A stretch of 64,000 nucleotides of DNA from Ornithinimicrobium ciconiae (lineage in GTDB: Bacteria > Actinomycetota > Actinomycetes > Actinomycetales > Dermatophilaceae). The stretch is taken from contig NZ_CP041616.1 in assembly GCF_007197575.1 (NCBI RefSeq), positions 930,001-994,000 on the forward strand. Reading direction: 5' to 3'. Of this stretch, positions 43,794 to 53,216 are shown piece after piece (within the stretch, counting starts at the first letter, position 1; each line of letters opens with the position of its first letter). The position numbers were made by a program, and so were the translations under genes. Below the pieces are notes generated by a model. It had not been told where the DNA came from, did not search any database, and was given only the letters and a program-made list of their open reading frames with translations.

Positions 43794-43832
43794 GAACCGG
43801 CCCGGAAGTCCACTGGACTTCCGGGCCGGTTC
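43794..43832. terminator. Bidirectional terminator hairpin
   Basis: Perfect 19-bp arms (43794-43812 and 43814-43832) around a single C, between the DUF3263 gene and the convergent small-protein gene. Confidence 0.8.
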
Positions 43833-43898
43833 TCGTCTGCCGGTTGCGCCGGCTGAGTTCCTGCGGTGGCGCGGAACTGAGCTCGTGCGTCGCTGCGG

Positions 43899-44030
43899 TC
43901 AGCGGCGGCTGCGGGTGCTGCGGCCGGGAGTGACCGGGGCGCGCAGCGTGAGGCGGTTCTCGACCTCGAGCTCGCGGTCACGCTCGGCGTGCAGGGCGCG
44001 GGCGAGGTCAACGTCCAACGGATAGCACAT
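43899..44030 (-). CDS. 43-residue protein downstream of the DUF4097 gene
   Basis: Short frame with a good ribosome site (GAGGAG, 9 bases before the ATG), 13 bases after the DUF4097 stop. The product starts MCYPLDVDLARALHAERDR, continues ELEVENRLTLRAPVTPGR and ends in basic residues; the middle is an amphipathic helix. No family recognised. Such tiny genes trail DUF4097 genes in some actinobacteria by my impression only. Third gene of the RHH-DUF4097 operon. Confidence 0.6.
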   Translation of the reverse strand: MCYPLDVDLARALHAERDRELEVENRLTLRAPVTPGRSTRSRR

Positions 44031-44043
44031 GATGCATCTCCTC

Positions 44044-44961
44044 TCAGAAGGTCCGGGTCGGGTCGGGTGAGGTGGTGGGTCGGAAAGTGGGGGGCTCGGT
44101 CGGGGCGTCTGCGGACCGGGTCGTCTGCTCAGCCGGAAGGTGCCCGACGGTGATGTCGCCGGAGACCGAGCGCAGCCGCAGCTCGACGAAGGGCGCACCC
44201 TCAGCCGGCTTGCCCAGCGAGGCCAGGGCGGACCTGACGTCACCGGTGACGGTGTGGATGTCGGTCCAGGCCGGCAGGCCGGATGCGACGCCGACCTCGA
44301 CATCGCCAGAGGCGGTGCGTGCCTGGACCCGCCCGACCTCCAGCCGGTCGAGGCGGATGTCCCCGCTGGCCGTGGTGATCTCGGCGCCGCTGCCGGCGCT
44401 CTCCACGCGGATGTCGCCGGAGCCGGACTTGGCGTTGAGCTGTCCACTCACCCCGCCGATGAGGACGTCTCCGCTGCCGGTGACCGAGTGCACGTCACCG
44501 GCAGCGTGCCCGATGCGGATGCAGCCGGAGCCGCTGCGCACCGACGCGTCACCGCCGATGGTGCTGACCTGCAGGTCGCCCGATCCGGCCGTCACCTCCA
44601 GGGGGCCGGTGCCCTCCAGGACGGTGTCGCCCGAGCCAGAGCGGAGGTCGCACGGGCCCAGCAGGCCGCGGGCGGTCAGCTCCGCTGAGCCGAGCTTGGT
44701 GCTCAGCCCACTTCCTGTGGGGGTGCTGATGCGCACCCGCAACAGGCTGCTGCCAAAACTGAAGCTGAAGCCGTGCCGGGATCGTGGCCCGGTGATGGAG
44801 ATGGTGTTGCCGTGCTGCTCGACGGTCGTCTCCTCGGCCCCCTTGCCGGTGACGGTGACCAGCGTGCGGCCGTTGGTCTCGCCGGCGGTGATCTCGACGT
44901 CGCCGGAGCCGATCTCGACGGCCAGGTCGGGGGGATTCGCTGTCTCAAAGGTGTGGTCCAT
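44044..44961 (-). CDS. DUF4097 family beta-strand repeat protein
   Basis: A 305-residue protein built from short beta repeats of the form SGSGDVxVxxxxG (examples: IGSGDVEITAGET, GSGDTVLEG, VTGSGDVLIGGVSG, KSGSGDIRVESAG, TASGDIRLD). They should form a right-handed beta solenoid (adhesin-like DUF4097). No signal peptide or membrane segment, so it appears cytoplasmic. The C-terminal 30 residues are Pro/Thr-rich. It lies 67 bases after the RHH gene on the same strand and is probably under its control; role unknown. Confidence 0.88.
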   Translation of the reverse strand: MDHTFETANPPDLAVEIGSGDVEITAGETNGRTLVTVTGKGAEETTVEQHGNTISITGPRSRHGFSFSFGSSLLRVRISTPTGSGLSTKLGSAELTARGLLGPCDLRSGSGDTVLEGTGPLEVTAGSGDLQVSTIGGDASVRSGSGCIRIGHAAGDVHSVTGSGDVLIGGVSGQLNAKSGSGDIRVESAGSGAEITTASGDIRLDRLEVGRVQARTASGDVEVGVASGLPAWTDIHTVTGDVRSALASLGKPAEGAPFVELRLRSVSGDITVGHLPAEQTTRSADAPTEPPTFRPTTSPDPTRTF

Positions 44962-45028
44962 GGTGCTGCTCTCCTCGTGGTCTTCGGCGGGTGGTCTGCG
45001 CCGGGATCGGGCGACTGGGTGCTGGTGC

Positions 45029-45577
45029 TCAGGACCAGCCGGTCATCCGGCGGCCCGGCCCGCTCGGGGGCCGGGGGGCACCGGGCGGGGCGGGTGGATA
45101 GTCGAAACGGACGCCGTGGGTGCGCAGGTTGATGCGCAGGCCCGACGTGGTGGCATCGCGGACGGCATCCACAAGCCAGCTGTTGAGGGACTGGCCGAGC
45201 TCGGCGGCCAGTTCCTCGGCTCGGGTCTTCAGCCCCTCGGGGAGGCGCAGGGTGATCCGGATCTGGTCGCCGCTCTCGTCGATCGGCTCGCGGTCAGCAT
45301 CCTGGGGATAGCTCTCCTGAGGCTCCTCGTGGGAGCTGACCCCGTCGAGGACGAACTCCACGGCCCGGCCCCGCAGCCGGGTCTCGACGCTCCCGGACGG
45401 GAGCTCGGTGGTGATCTCGGCGGCCGCATCCGTCAGGGCCTCGAGCAGGACCAGGCGGATGGCGGGATCCACCGCCGACAGCACGCGCTGGGCCGCGGCA
45501 GAGATCTCGGGTCCGCCCAGCTCGGTGGCGGCGGCGACCTCGCCGCGCAGTCTCTCGACGTATGTGGTGAGTTCCAT
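45029..45577 (-). CDS. HicB/RHH-type transcriptional regulator (no toxin seen)
   Basis: A 182-residue protein with a C-terminal ribbon-helix-helix domain of the kind annotated HicB-like: strand QIRITLRLPEGLKTRAEELAAELGQSLNSWLVDAVRDA. The N-terminal 100 residues are helical with a middle acidic linker and hold no HicB fold. No HicA-like toxin gene lies beside it; instead DUF4097 follows. It is therefore more likely a repressor that reads the palindromes in its own promoter. ATG start 7 bases from a -10 box, leaderless. Confidence 0.75.
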   Translation of the reverse strand: MELTTYVERLRGEVAAATELGGPEISAAAQRVLSAVDPAIRLVLLEALTDAAAEITTELPSGSVETRLRGRAVEFVLDGVSSHEEPQESYPQDADREPIDESGDQIRITLRLPEGLKTRAEELAAELGQSLNSWLVDAVRDATTSGLRINLRTHGVRFDYPPAPPGAPRPPSGPGRRMTGWS

Positions 45578-45584
45578 GACGCCA

Positions 45585-45665
45585 ACTATGACACCACAAT
45601 GGTGTCATGTCAACACCGAAATGACGTCATAGTGATTGCATCGCGACGTCATCTTGTGTCACAAG
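45585..45665 (-). promoter_or_regulatory. RHH promoter with operator cluster
   Basis: On the minus strand: -35 TTGACA (45613-45608), 17-base spacer, -10 CATAGT (45590-45585), ATG 7 bases on. The spacer holds the palindrome ATGACACCA-CAA-TGGTGTCAT (45588-45608). Next come ATGACGTCAT (45621-45630), GACGTCAT (45645-45652) and CTTGTG-T-CACAAG (45653-45665). This reads as a repressor-controlled, leaderless promoter; the RHH protein is the obvious candidate binder. Confidence 0.7.
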
Positions 45666-45753
45666 TGGCGTCGTATGCGTGTCACCTGGGCCGATGTGCT
45701 TCAGTCCCGTGTGCCGTGCCGCACAGGTGCTTGGGATGCAGGCCCGCCTCGCC

Positions 45754-45759
45754 TACCGT
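45754..45759 (+). promoter_or_regulatory. Possible -10 box of the metallo-hydrolase gene
   Basis: TACCGT, 6 bases before the ATG at 45766; weak consensus. Confidence 0.35.
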
Positions 45760-45765
45760 GAAGGC

Positions 45766-46632
45766 ATGACTGTGGGCACGTTCCGAGAGATCGCGCCCGG
45801 AACCTACGCGCGTCGCTCCTCCGAGCTCGACCTCAACTGCGGTCTGGTCGTCGGCTCAGAGCGCGCCCTGGTCATCGACACCCGCAGCACGACGGCGCGC
45901 GGTGAGGAGCTCGCCGCCGCAGTGCGGGCGATCACCCCGGTGGAGCAGGTCGTGGTCAACACCCACGCGCACTACGACCACTGCTTCGGCAACGCCGCCT
46001 TCCGCGACTCGCAGATCTATGGTCATGTGGGGGCGGCCGAGAGCCTGCAACGGACCGCCGAGCACCAGCGCAGCCAGGTCGTGGAGCACCTGCGCCGGAC
46101 CGAGCGGCCAGAGCTTGCCCAGACCTATCTGGACACCGAGGTGGTCCTGCCCTTCTATCTCGTCGAGGATGAGGTCACCCCGATCAACCTGGGCGACCGC
46201 ACGGCATACCTGATCTTTGGCGGTCGCGGCCACACCGACCACGACCTGGTCGTGGCCGTCCCCGATGTGTCCGCCGTGTTCTGGGCTGACCTCGTCGAGC
46301 AGGGCGCCGACCCGGCCATGGACGACTCGTTCCCGCTGGAGTGGGCGGCGACGCTGGCGGACCTGCTGCGCCACCCGCACATCGAGGGTGCTCGGCTCCA
46401 CGTGCCCGGCCACGGAGCCGTCGTCGACCTCGCCTTTGTGGAGCGCCAGCAGGAGACGCTGGCCGCCCTGGCCCATGAGCTGCGCGCCGCGCTCGCCACC
46501 GGGGTGCAGGACGTCGACGGACTGGTGGCCAAGACTCGTGGCCTCGGGCTGCAGGACGCCACGCTGCGCGACGCCGCAGTCCGCACCCTGGAGACCCGAT
46601 CTCGCACGATCGACCCGAACGCAGCACGATAG
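45766..46632 (+). CDS. MBL-fold metallo-hydrolase
   Basis: A 288-residue metallo-beta-lactamase-fold protein: NTHAHYDHCFGN (HxHxDH), a further His in GRGHTDHDLVV, Asp in VFWADLVEQGADP and His in HVPGHGAVVD. The C-terminal 50 residues form a helical extension. Substrate not predictable; the fold includes quinohydrolases, lactonases and glyoxalase-type enzymes. ATG 45766 chosen; upstream in-frame starts lie in the operator tract. The acyl-CoA ligase gene starts 39 bases downstream. Confidence 0.87.
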   Translation: MTVGTFREIAPGTYARRSSELDLNCGLVVGSERALVIDTRSTTARGEELAAAVRAITPVEQVVVNTHAHYDHCFGNAAFRDSQIYGHVGAAESLQRTAEHQRSQVVEHLRRTERPELAQTYLDTEVVLPFYLVEDEVTPINLGDRTAYLIFGGRGHTDHDLVVAVPDVSAVFWADLVEQGADPAMDDSFPLEWAATLADLLRHPHIEGARLHVPGHGAVVDLAFVERQQETLAALAHELRAALATGVQDVDGLVAKTRGLGLQDATLRDAAVRTLETRSRTIDPNAAR

Positions 46633-46671
46633 GGGCAGGCACCCGTCCGACCCGCCCCCAGGAGGAGTTCC

Positions 46672-48561
46672 ATGACCTACCAGGATCTCGTTGCCAACAG
46701 CCTGAGTGACCCCGAGACGTTCTGGGGCGAGGCGGCCAAGGACCTCACCTGGATCCATCAGCCCAAGACCGTCCTGGCCGATCGTGCGCCGTTCTACGAC
46801 TGGTTTCCCGACGGTGTGCTCAATGTCTGCTACAACGCCCTGGACCGGCACGTCATCGACGGGCGGGCGGATCAGACGGCCCTCATCTACGACAGCCCGG
46901 TGACCGGGAGCCAGCGGCGCTACACCTACGCCGAGCTGCTCGACCAGGTCGCCCGGTTCGCCGGGGTGCTGCGCCACCTCGGTGTCGAGAAGGGCGACCG
47001 GGTCGTGATCTATCTGCCGATGATCCCCGAGGCGGTCATCTCGATGCTGGCCTGCGCCCGCATCGGCGCCGTGCACTCGGTCGTCTTTGGCGGCTTCGCC
47101 CCGGCCGAGCTGGCCGTCCGCATCGAGGACGCCGAGCCCAAGGTCGTGGTGTCGGCTTCCTGCGGCATCGAGCCGACCCGGGTCGTGGAGTACAAGCCAA
47201 TGCTCGACGAGGCGATCCGTCGCTCCAGCCACAAGCCGGAGCACACCGTGATCGTCCAGCGCGAGCAGTCGCCGGCGGACCTGGGGGAGCGGGACCTGGA
47301 CTGGAAGCTGCTCATGAAGCCGGACGCGGTGGCCACCGCCGAGTGCGTCGCCGTGCAGTCCACCGATCCGCTCTATGTCCTCTACACCTCCGGCACGACC
47401 GGTCGGCCCAAGGGGATCGTGCGCGACAGTGGTGGCTACGCCGTCGCCCTCCGCTGGTCGATGACCAACCTGTATGGCGTCCAGCCGGGGGAGACCTGGT
47501 TCTGCGGCTCCGACGTGGGCTGGGTGGTCGGTCACTCCTACATCGTCTACGCCCCGCTGCTGACCGGTGCCACCACCGTGCTCTACGAGGGCAAGCCGGT
47601 GGGCACCCCGGACGCCGGTGCCTACTGGCGCCTCATCCAGGAGCACGGAGCCGTCGCGGCCTTCTCGGCACCGACCGCGATCCGGGCCATCAAGAAGATG
47701 GACCCGGACGCCGCGCTCCTGGCCGACTACGACCTCTCCAGCCTGCGCACCCTGTTCCTGGCCGGGGAACGCCTCGACCCCGACACCTGGCAGTGGGCCA
47801 CCGACGCCCTCGGCGTCCCGGTGATCGACAACTGGTGGCAGACCGAGACCGGGTGGCCCATCACGATCAACCCCGTCGGCATCGAGGCGCTGCCGATCAA
47901 GCCCGGGTCCTCCGGGCCGGCGACCGTCGGCTATGACGTGCAGGTGCTGGACCCGAGCGGGGTCCCGGTCGAGGCGGGGGTCGAGGGCGCGATCTGCCTC
48001 AAGCAGCCCCTGCCGCCGGGCACCCTGCCCACCCTCTGGCGCGACGACCAGCGTTATGTCGACTCCTACCTGTCGGCCTTCCCCGGCTACTACCTCTCCG
48101 GGGACGGCGGCTACGTCGACGACGACGGCTATGTCTTCATCATGGGCCGCACCGACGACGTGCTCAACGTGGCGGGGCACCGGTTGTCGACCGGCTCGAT
48201 CGAGGAGGCGCTGGCCGGTCACCCGTCGGTCGCCGAGTGCGCCGTGATCGGTGTCCGGGACGCCTTGAAGGGTCAGGTCCCCCGAGCGCTCGTCGTGCTC
48301 AAGGCGGGGGTGGAACCCGACGAGCAAGCTGGCGAGGAGCTTCGCCGGGACCTGGTCCAGCGGGTCCGTGCCGAGGTCGGTGCCGTCGCGGCTCTGAACC
48401 GGGTGGACATCGTCGAGGCGCTGCCCAAGACCCGCTCGGGCAAGATCCTGCGCAAGACGATGCGCCAGATCGCTGACGGCGATGAGGCCCTGGTGCCGTC
48501 CACGATCGAGGACGTCTCCGTCCTTGACGGGCTGCGCGGCGTCCTGGAGGGTGGCGCCTGA
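46672..48561 (+). CDS. Propionyl/acetyl-CoA synthetase (PrpE-like)
   Basis: AMP-forming acyl-CoA synthetase, 629 residues, the AcsA/PrpE length. Motifs: YTSGTTGRPKGI (AMP-binding P-loop), DNWWQTETGWPI (A5), YLSGDGGYVDDDGYVFIMGRTDDV (A7-A8) and KTRSGKILRKTM with the acetylatable Lys. SCGIEPTRVVEYKPMLDEAI resembles propionate-CoA ligases more than acetate enzymes. ATG 46672 has AGGAGG upstream. Activates a short acid; propionate is favoured, not proven. Confidence 0.9.
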   Translation: MTYQDLVANSLSDPETFWGEAAKDLTWIHQPKTVLADRAPFYDWFPDGVLNVCYNALDRHVIDGRADQTALIYDSPVTGSQRRYTYAELLDQVARFAGVLRHLGVEKGDRVVIYLPMIPEAVISMLACARIGAVHSVVFGGFAPAELAVRIEDAEPKVVVSASCGIEPTRVVEYKPMLDEAIRRSSHKPEHTVIVQREQSPADLGERDLDWKLLMKPDAVATAECVAVQSTDPLYVLYTSGTTGRPKGIVRDSGGYAVALRWSMTNLYGVQPGETWFCGSDVGWVVGHSYIVYAPLLTGATTVLYEGKPVGTPDAGAYWRLIQEHGAVAAFSAPTAIRAIKKMDPDAALLADYDLSSLRTLFLAGERLDPDTWQWATDALGVPVIDNWWQTETGWPITINPVGIEALPIKPGSSGPATVGYDVQVLDPSGVPVEAGVEGAICLKQPLPPGTLPTLWRDDQRYVDSYLSAFPGYYLSGDGGYVDDDGYVFIMGRTDDVLNVAGHRLSTGSIEEALAGHPSVAECAVIGVRDALKGQVPRALVVLKAGVEPDEQAGEELRRDLVQRVRAEVGAVAALNRVDIVEALPKTRSGKILRKTMRQIADGDEALVPSTIEDVSVLDGLRGVLEGGA

Positions 48562-48616
48562 CGGGGTGGACGCACCGGCCCGGAGGTCAATTTTTGTGCT
48601 CAGGGAGCCCCCGATA

Positions 48617-48678
48617 TTTGCACTCGCACCCTGAGAGTGCTAATCATGGACTTAGCACTCGACCCATGAGAGTGACAA
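48617..48678 (+). promoter_or_regulatory. Two CIRCE elements upstream of groEL
   Basis: CIRCE 1: TTTGCACTC-N9-GAGTGCTAA (48617-48643); CIRCE 2: TTAGCACTC-N9-GAGTGACAA (48652-48678). Each is the HrcA operator, one half-site degenerate in each. They lie 120-180 bases before the groEL start and imply HrcA heat-shock repression. Confidence 0.88.
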
Positions 48679-48776
48679 TGACCGACCGAGCGAGGGTCGG
48701 CCGCGCTGGCGCGACGTGAGCCCGGTGTGGTCGGTCCGTCCGTCGCGGGCGTGAGGCCGGTCTCCAACCCGTTTAG

Positions 48777-50429
<1,653 letters not shown>

Positions 50430-50471
50430 CCCACCACCACTGAGTTCCCGCGTTCCTCGCGGTCAACCAGC

Positions 50472-50505
50472 AGCGGGGCGGTCTCCTTCGGGAGGCCGCC
50501 CCGTT
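50472..50505 (+). terminator. groEL terminator with TTCG loop
   Basis: Stem AGCGGGGCGGTCTCC with GGAGGCCGCCCCGTT around a TTCG tetraloop (50472-50505), one T-G wobble inside the stem. No long T-tract. Confidence 0.8.
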
Positions 50506-50527
50506 GTGCTGTGCCGACGGGTGTCAC

Positions 50528-50590
50528 CTGCAGTGTCACCCACCACGACTGCAGTGTTACCCGCCGCGACTGCAGTGTCACCCGCCGCGA
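50528..50590 (+). repeat. Three 21-bp tandem repeats
   Basis: Copies at 50528, 50549 and 50570 all begin CTGCAGTG, vary slightly (GTCACCCACCACGA, GTTACCCGCCGCGA, GTCACCCGCCGCGA) and end 43 bases before the regulator start. 21 bases is two helical turns, so three protein-binding faces are aligned. Confidence 0.8.
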
Positions 50591-50606
50591 CCGTCCTTGA
50601 CAGAAC

Positions 50607-50661
50607 GGTCGGGAATAGCCGACCATACTGTTATGGCCGACCAAACCGGATATCCCGACCA
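50607..50661 (+). promoter_or_regulatory. Operator-like repeats over the regulator start
   Basis: GGTCGG-GAATAG-CCGACC palindrome (50607-50624) and CCGACCA at 50619, 50637 and 50655, exactly 18 bases apart, the last two inside the coding start. TTGACA at 50597 is a possible -35; CATACT at 50624 a possible -10 but the spacing is 21. Likely autoregulatory operator of the ArsR-type protein. Confidence 0.55.
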
Positions 50662-51253
50662 TGCTGACGGGGGTCGGCGACCGCAGCGTGCGGTGCCCGA
50701 CTACGACCTGCCCGACGCGTTGACCCTGGAGGAGCCTCAGCAGTACCGCGCGCTCTTCGAGGACACCCGCCAGGCGATCATCACGCTGCTCAGCGAACGG
50801 GCTGCGACCGTGTCGGAGCTCGCGCAGGTGCTGGATCGACCCAAGGGGACTGTCGGGCACCACGTCCAGGTCCTGGCGAGTGCCGGCCTGGTCCACGTCG
50901 TGCGGACCGAGAAGGTGCGGGCACTCGAGGCGAAATACTGGGGTCGCACCGCGCGGGTCTTCTACTACCAGACGCTCGAGGCCGGCACGGCTCAGCGCTT
51001 GCTGGAGCGCTCCGCCGCCGAGGTGGGCCGGGTCGAGGCGAGCGGACAGGGCGAGAAGATCGTGATGGACGTCAACCGCCGTGACGTGCGGGTGCCCGCC
51101 GAGCGTGCCCGCGAGTTCCGGGACCGGTTGGCGGACCTGCTCCTGGAGTTTGCGGACGAGCCGAGGGCGGGAGACACCACCTACGCCATGGTGTTCGGCA
51201 TCTTCCCCAGCTCGCTGGACGTCCTGCCTGAGCGCGCGGGCGAGGGATCATGA
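50633..51253 (+). CDS. ArsR-type winged-helix regulator
   Basis: A 206-residue regulator. A winged helix at about residues 40-100 (YRALFEDTRQAIITLLSERAATVSELAQVLDRPKGTVGHHVQVLASAGLVHVV) followed by a region like other actinobacterial helix-turn-helix proteins that sit before MFS exporters (VFYYQTLEAGTAQRLLERSAAEVG). No Cys metal site, so not an arsenic sensor by sequence. ATG 50633 is chosen; upstream frames pass through the 21-bp repeats. Its stop overlaps the MFS start (ATGA), so it probably controls the exporter. Confidence 0.87.
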   Translation: MADQTGYPDHADGGRRPQRAVPDYDLPDALTLEEPQQYRALFEDTRQAIITLLSERAATVSELAQVLDRPKGTVGHHVQVLASAGLVHVVRTEKVRALEAKYWGRTARVFYYQTLEAGTAQRLLERSAAEVGRVEASGQGEKIVMDVNRRDVRVPAERAREFRDRLADLLLEFADEPRAGDTTYAMVFGIFPSSLDVLPERAGEGS

Positions 51254-52692
51254 GCCGGACCACGTCCCGCACCCGACCGGCACCTCTGGGTGCCAACTAC
51301 TGGAAGCTGTTCACCGCCTCGACGATGACCAATCTAGGGGACGGGCTGATGTCGGTCGCCGTGGTCTGGTTGGCCTCCTCGATCACCCGTGACCCGTTGC
51401 TGATCGCGTTGATCGGTCTCGCCTCCCGGGTGCCCTGGTTGCTCTTCTCCCTGCCAGCCGGCGTCATCACCGACCGTTATGACCGTCGACTGCTGGTCGG
51501 ATGGATGGATGCCCTCCGGGTGCTGGTCATCGGTGGCTTCGCCGTGCTGGTGCTCCTCAACCAGGAGGGTCTGCCGACCCCGGAGCAGCTCGCCGCCGGC
51601 ACGGCGCCGGCCCCGGACAACAGCGGCCTCCTGCTCGCCGCGCTCTGCCTGGTCGCACTGCTCCTCGGGTCTGCGGAGGTGGTCCGGGACAACGCGGCCC
51701 AGACCCTGATGGCCTCCATCGTGGACAAGCCCCAGCTCGAGCGGGCCAACGGGCGACTGTGGGGTGCCGAGACGGCGATGAACAACTTTGTCGGACCGCC
51801 GTTGGGTGGTGTCATCGTGGCGCTCGCCCTTGCGCTCCCGTTCTTCCTCAACGCCGGCCTGCTGGCTGCCGGGGCCGCACTGATCTTTGCGCTGAGCGGG
51901 TCGTTTCGGCCCAAGGGGCAGAGCACCAGCGGCAAGATCCAGTGGCGTGCCGAGATGGGCGAGGGCTTCCGGTGGTTGTGGGACAACCATCTGCTGCGCA
52001 CGCTCGCGATCATCCTGGGGGCGATGAACATGCTCTCGGCCCTGGCGTTCATCATCATGGTGCTCTTCGTGCAGGAGATCCTGGGGCTCTATGAGGGGTG
52101 GCAGTTTGGACTGGTTATCACGGGCACGGCCGTGGGCGCCGTGGCCGGGTCACTGGTGGCGGACAAGATCTCGGCGCGGCTGAGCCCGGGCACCTCCCTG
52201 TTTGCCAGTATCACGGGGATGGGCCTGACGATGGTGGTCATCGGCCTGACCTCCTCCGCTCCCGTGGTCTGGGTGATGGGGGTGATCAGTGGTCTGTTCG
52301 TGGTGCTCTGGAATGTCATCACCGTCTCGTTGCGGCAGCGGATCATCCCCGATCACCTGCTCGGTCGGGTCAACTCGGTCTATCGCTTCTTCGGCTGGGG
52401 CACGATCTCGATCGGCACCCTGCTCGGTGGAGTGCTCGTGTCCGTCGGTGAACCCTTCCTGGGGCGCGAGTGGGCCCTGCGGATGCCCTTCCTCGTCACC
52501 GGCGTGGCCACCCTGCTGCTCCTGATCGTGGCTCTGCCTCGGCTCAACACCGCCAAGATCCTTGCGGCGCAGGCGGCTGCAGAGGTCGATCAGGCGGCGG
52601 TGGACGTTGAGCAGGGCACGACGCAGGTCGAGCAAGGCACGACGCAGGTCGAGCAAGGCACTGCGGACAGCGAGGCCCCCCGCCAGGACTGA
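51250..52692 (+). CDS. MFS transporter
   Basis: A 480-residue major-facilitator exporter, about 12 helices. Motif A-like DRYDRRLLVGWMD follows helix 2; first helix region ASTMTNLGDGLMSVAVVWLASSIT is the DHA3/macrolide-type (MFS_3) start. The last 50 residues are hydrophilic and end in a 21-bp tandem repeat (VEQGTTQ). Coupled to the ArsR-type gene by ATGA, so it is presumably a regulated drug or metabolite exporter; substrate unknown. Confidence 0.88.
   Translation: MSRTTSRTRPAPLGANYWKLFTASTMTNLGDGLMSVAVVWLASSITRDPLLIALIGLASRVPWLLFSLPAGVITDRYDRRLLVGWMDALRVLVIGGFAVLVLLNQEGLPTPEQLAAGTAPAPDNSGLLLAALCLVALLLGSAEVVRDNAAQTLMASIVDKPQLERANGRLWGAETAMNNFVGPPLGGVIVALALALPFFLNAGLLAAGAALIFALSGSFRPKGQSTSGKIQWRAEMGEGFRWLWDNHLLRTLAIILGAMNMLSALAFIIMVLFVQEILGLYEGWQFGLVITGTAVGAVAGSLVADKISARLSPGTSLFASITGMGLTMVVIGLTSSAPVVWVMGVISGLFVVLWNVITVSLRQRIIPDHLLGRVNSVYRFFGWGTISIGTLLGGVLVSVGEPFLGREWALRMPFLVTGVATLLLLIVALPRLNTAKILAAQAAAEVDQAAVDVEQGTTQVEQGTTQVEQGTADSEAPRQD
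52606..52668 (+). repeat. Three 21-bp tandem repeats in the MFS 3' end
   Basis: Copies at 52606, 52627 and 52648 begin GT(T/C)GAGCA and encode VEQGTTQ, VEQGTTQ, VEQGTAD at the cytoplasmic C-terminus. Confidence 0.85.
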
Positions 52693-52731
52693 GCGCAGCG
52701 GTGACCGGCTCGGGACCGGACTCGTCGGGGT

Positions 52732-52770
52732 GCGTTGGTGGGGCGACCTCCTCAGCCGCCCCACCGACGC
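52732..52770. terminator. Bidirectional terminator hairpin
   Basis: 14-bp stem (52732-52745 with 52757-52770, one T-G wobble) and 11-base loop, between the convergent MFS and WXG100 genes. Confidence 0.78.
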
Positions 52771-52779
52771 TCCGGGCCC

Positions 52780-53076
52780 TTACTGGGCGGTGAAGCGCAT
52801 GCGGTTGGTCTGCTCCACCAGGTCGTAGTCATCGCCAGCGGTCTTGAGCGCCACCGAGATCTGCTGCAGGGACGCGCGCACCTGCTCCTGGGTGGCGCTC
52901 CACTGCTGGGTGATGCTGGTGAAGTTGCCCGCGGCGGCGCCGCGCCAGCAGTCCTGCAGCCCGTTGAGGCGGGCCATCATCGCGCGCACGTCCCCCTCGA
53001 TCTGGGCGGAGATCCGCTGAATGTCTCCGGAGGCAGCAGCGATGCGGGCCGTGTCGACCGCAAAGGTTGTGCTCAT
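52780..53076 (-). CDS. WXG100 family type VII secretion target
   Basis: A 98-residue ESAT-6/CFP-10-like protein: two helices around the central WRG turn in LQDCWRGAAAG, no signal peptide. Usually secreted by an ESX system as a dimer. No EccC, EccD or partner gene lies in the window, so it is an orphan here; the secretion machinery would be elsewhere. The C-terminal YxxxD/E-type signal may be YDLVEQ. Ribosome site (GGGATGG) precedes the ATG. Confidence 0.85.
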   Translation of the reverse strand: MSTTFAVDTARIAAASGDIQRISAQIEGDVRAMMARLNGLQDCWRGAAAGNFTSITQQWSATQEQVRASLQQISVALKTAGDDYDLVEQTNRMRFTAQ

Positions 53077-53203
53077 GGTCCATCCCTTCGTCGGGCGGCC
53101 CGACCCCTGCGGTCAAGCCGTTTCCCGAGAAGGTAGGACGAAACGGATACCGCGCGCTGAAGTTGTCCACAACGCCCTGACCCGCACCGGTCGATGTGCC
53201 GGA

Positions 53204-53209
53204 TACGCT
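53204..53209 (+). promoter_or_regulatory. -10 box of a leaderless promoter (ynfA-like gene)
   Basis: TACGCT, 7 bases before the GTG at 53217. Confidence 0.45.
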
Positions 53210-53216
53210 CGGCAGG

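Noticed and set aside
45029-45577. HicA-HicB toxin-antitoxin module
   Set aside because: No HicA-like gene (about 60-80 codons) lies adjacent on either strand; the next genes are DUF4097 and a 43-residue frame without its dsRBD fold.
45856-48327. 823-codon minus-strand frame opposite the metallo-hydrolase and PrpE-like genes
   Set aside because: Low-complexity Gly/Arg/His translation typical of antisense frames; the plus strand has full catalytic motifs.
50528-50590. CRISPR array from 21-bp repeats
   Set aside because: Repeats are head to tail without spacers, and no cas gene is in the window.
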